Assembly (NCBI GenBank): GCA_937973565.1
Contig: CALJKQ010000327.1
Location: forward strand, 1 to 7,796
Length of the DNA: 7,796 nt
DNA from: an uncultured Saprospiraceae bacterium
GTDB lineage: Bacteria; Bacteroidota; Bacteroidia; Chitinophagales; Saprospiraceae
Reading direction: 5' to 3'
Shown: positions 7,097-7,796 of the stretch, in pieces
Layout of the letters: every line of letters starts with the position of its first letter
Position numbering within the stretch: the first letter of the stretch is position 1
Notes under the pieces: generated by a model
What the model was told of the DNA's origin: nothing
What the model saw: only the letters and a program-made list of their open reading frames with translations
Database searches by the model: none
Translations under genes and position numbers: made by a program

Positions 7097-7796
7097 TTAA
7101 AGTAATGGAATTTTAATTCTGAAAACATCCTCCTTGTCGTCTTCAATCACAATAGGGAGATCGCTTAAAAACCGGTAAAGCGAGGTAAATTGTTTAAGTC
7201 CTCTCTGATTGGAGGTTTCTACAACCGCTTTCTTTTGTAAGTTGTTTTCAACTACGATGTATTGATGGTTTTCAATATAAATATCAATTTTTAATGGCCG
7301 GTTCTTTGCTATCACATTGTGTTTAATGGCATTTTCAATCAGGTTCTGCAATGTTACTGGCGCTACCTTGTTGTTGTGATATTCGGGTGGTATTTGGATA
7401 GACACCTGCAAACCTTCATTAAACCTGGTTTTTTGAAGATCTACATACATATTTACAAAATCCAGTTCTTCTTTGAGCGTTACGGCTTCTGCATCGGCAT
7501 TTTTGAGAATATACCTATAAATAACCGACATCTGATTGAGAAAGCGTGAAGCAGATGTCTGATCCAATTCAATAAGACCAGAAAGAGAAGTGAGAGAATT
7601 AAACAAAAAATGAGGATTTAACTGTTGTTTGAGATTCTCAAACATGGCCGTTGCTTTTTCCTTTTCCAGCATTTGGGCTTTGTTTCTGAGATCATACAAT
7701 TGCCGTTGCTGTTTTCTCCTGTATTGGTAAAAAAGAAAGAACAAAAACAGTATAAAGCCTGCAGAAACAATCTTAAAAAAAGTGGTCTTATAATAA
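7097..7796 (-). CDS. LytS-type sensor histidine kinase, N-terminus outside window
   Basis: The C-terminal 232 residues of a membrane-bound sensor kinase. The frame is open to the window edge, so the apparent start near 7744 (a TTG) is internal. Reading from the edge: YYKTTFFKI, a transmembrane helix (about 7780-7720), then QYRRK and a coiled linker (LRNKAQMLEKEKA). The His_kinase domain follows with the H-box LNPHFLFNSL (His codon 7610-7612) and the N-box LQNLIENAIKHN (Asn codon 7331-7333). The C-terminal ATP-lid region is divergent: VVENNLQKK stands at the DxG position, and the glycine-rich GxGIGLxN motif reads NQRGLKQF. The TTFF-then-helix junction resembles kinases with extracellular beta-propeller and Y_Y_Y domains, but that part is not visible. 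It is the first gene of an operon with the regulator 11 bp downstream. Confidence 0.95.
   Translation of the reverse strand, partial: YYKTTFFKIVSAGFILFLFFLFYQYRRKQQRQLYDLRNKAQMLEKEKATAMFENLKQQLNPHFLFNSLTSLSGLIELDQTSASRFLNQMSVIYRYILKNADAEAVTLKEELDFVNMYVDLQKTRFNEGLQVSIQIPPEYHNNKVAPVTLQNLIENAIKHNVIAKNRPLKIDIYIENHQYIVVENNLQKKAVVETSNQRGLKQFTSLYRFLSDLPIVIEDDKEDVFRIKIPLL

Noticed and set aside
7742..7744. TTG near 7744 as the start of the kinase
   Set aside because: The frame continues upstream to the window edge and the added residues complete a transmembrane helix.

Overview
The window looks like chromosome of a Bacteroidota bacterium, most likely of the Saprospiraceae type. The base composition is AT-rich and there are no strong Shine-Dalgarno sites. 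One large secreted protein ends in a type IX secretion (T9SS, Por) sorting domain and carries the degenerate dockerin-like block (NG-x-x-x-x-DL followed by AADVN-x-DGKIT) that I associate with Saprospiraceae surface proteins. LytTR regulators with LytS-type kinases and a signal-peptide-bearing gamma-glutamyltransferase-like enzyme fit the same group. The taxonomic call is inference from protein style; no rRNA is present.

Layout. Positions 1-683 (+) hold the 3' part of a LytTR response regulator. Positions 684-1072 are non-coding and carry a palindromic repeat plus a separate half copy. Positions 1073-3151 (-) encode a 692-residue T9SS-secreted multidomain protein. Positions 3152-3582 are mostly non-coding, with a short reading frame at 3431-3559 broken by one in-frame stop. 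Positions 3583-4272 (+) encode an exported, probably outer-membrane beta-barrel protein of unknown role. Positions 4367-6217 (-) encode an exported Ntn-hydrolase of the gamma-glutamyltranspeptidase superfamily that keeps the catalytic threonine but lacks the usual glutamate-binding motifs. Positions 7796-6309 (-) hold a histidine kinase (5' end outside the window) followed after 11 bp by a full-length LytTR response regulator.

How the parts may work together. The kinase and second regulator form a two-component operon. The GGT-like gene follows the regulator on the same strand after about 90 bp, separated by a perfect 13-bp inverted repeat that could terminate the operon or control the enzyme gene. 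The first regulator is a close paralogue of the second (about 80% identical around the phosphorylation site, about 50% in the DNA-binding domain, by hand alignment) and lies at the other end in the opposite orientation, so the window sits between two related LytTR modules. No CRISPR array, transposase, phage gene, tRNA or rRNA was seen. I see no convincing new multi-gene system; the points most worth a second look are the palindromic repeat, the altered GGT active site and the paralogous regulators.
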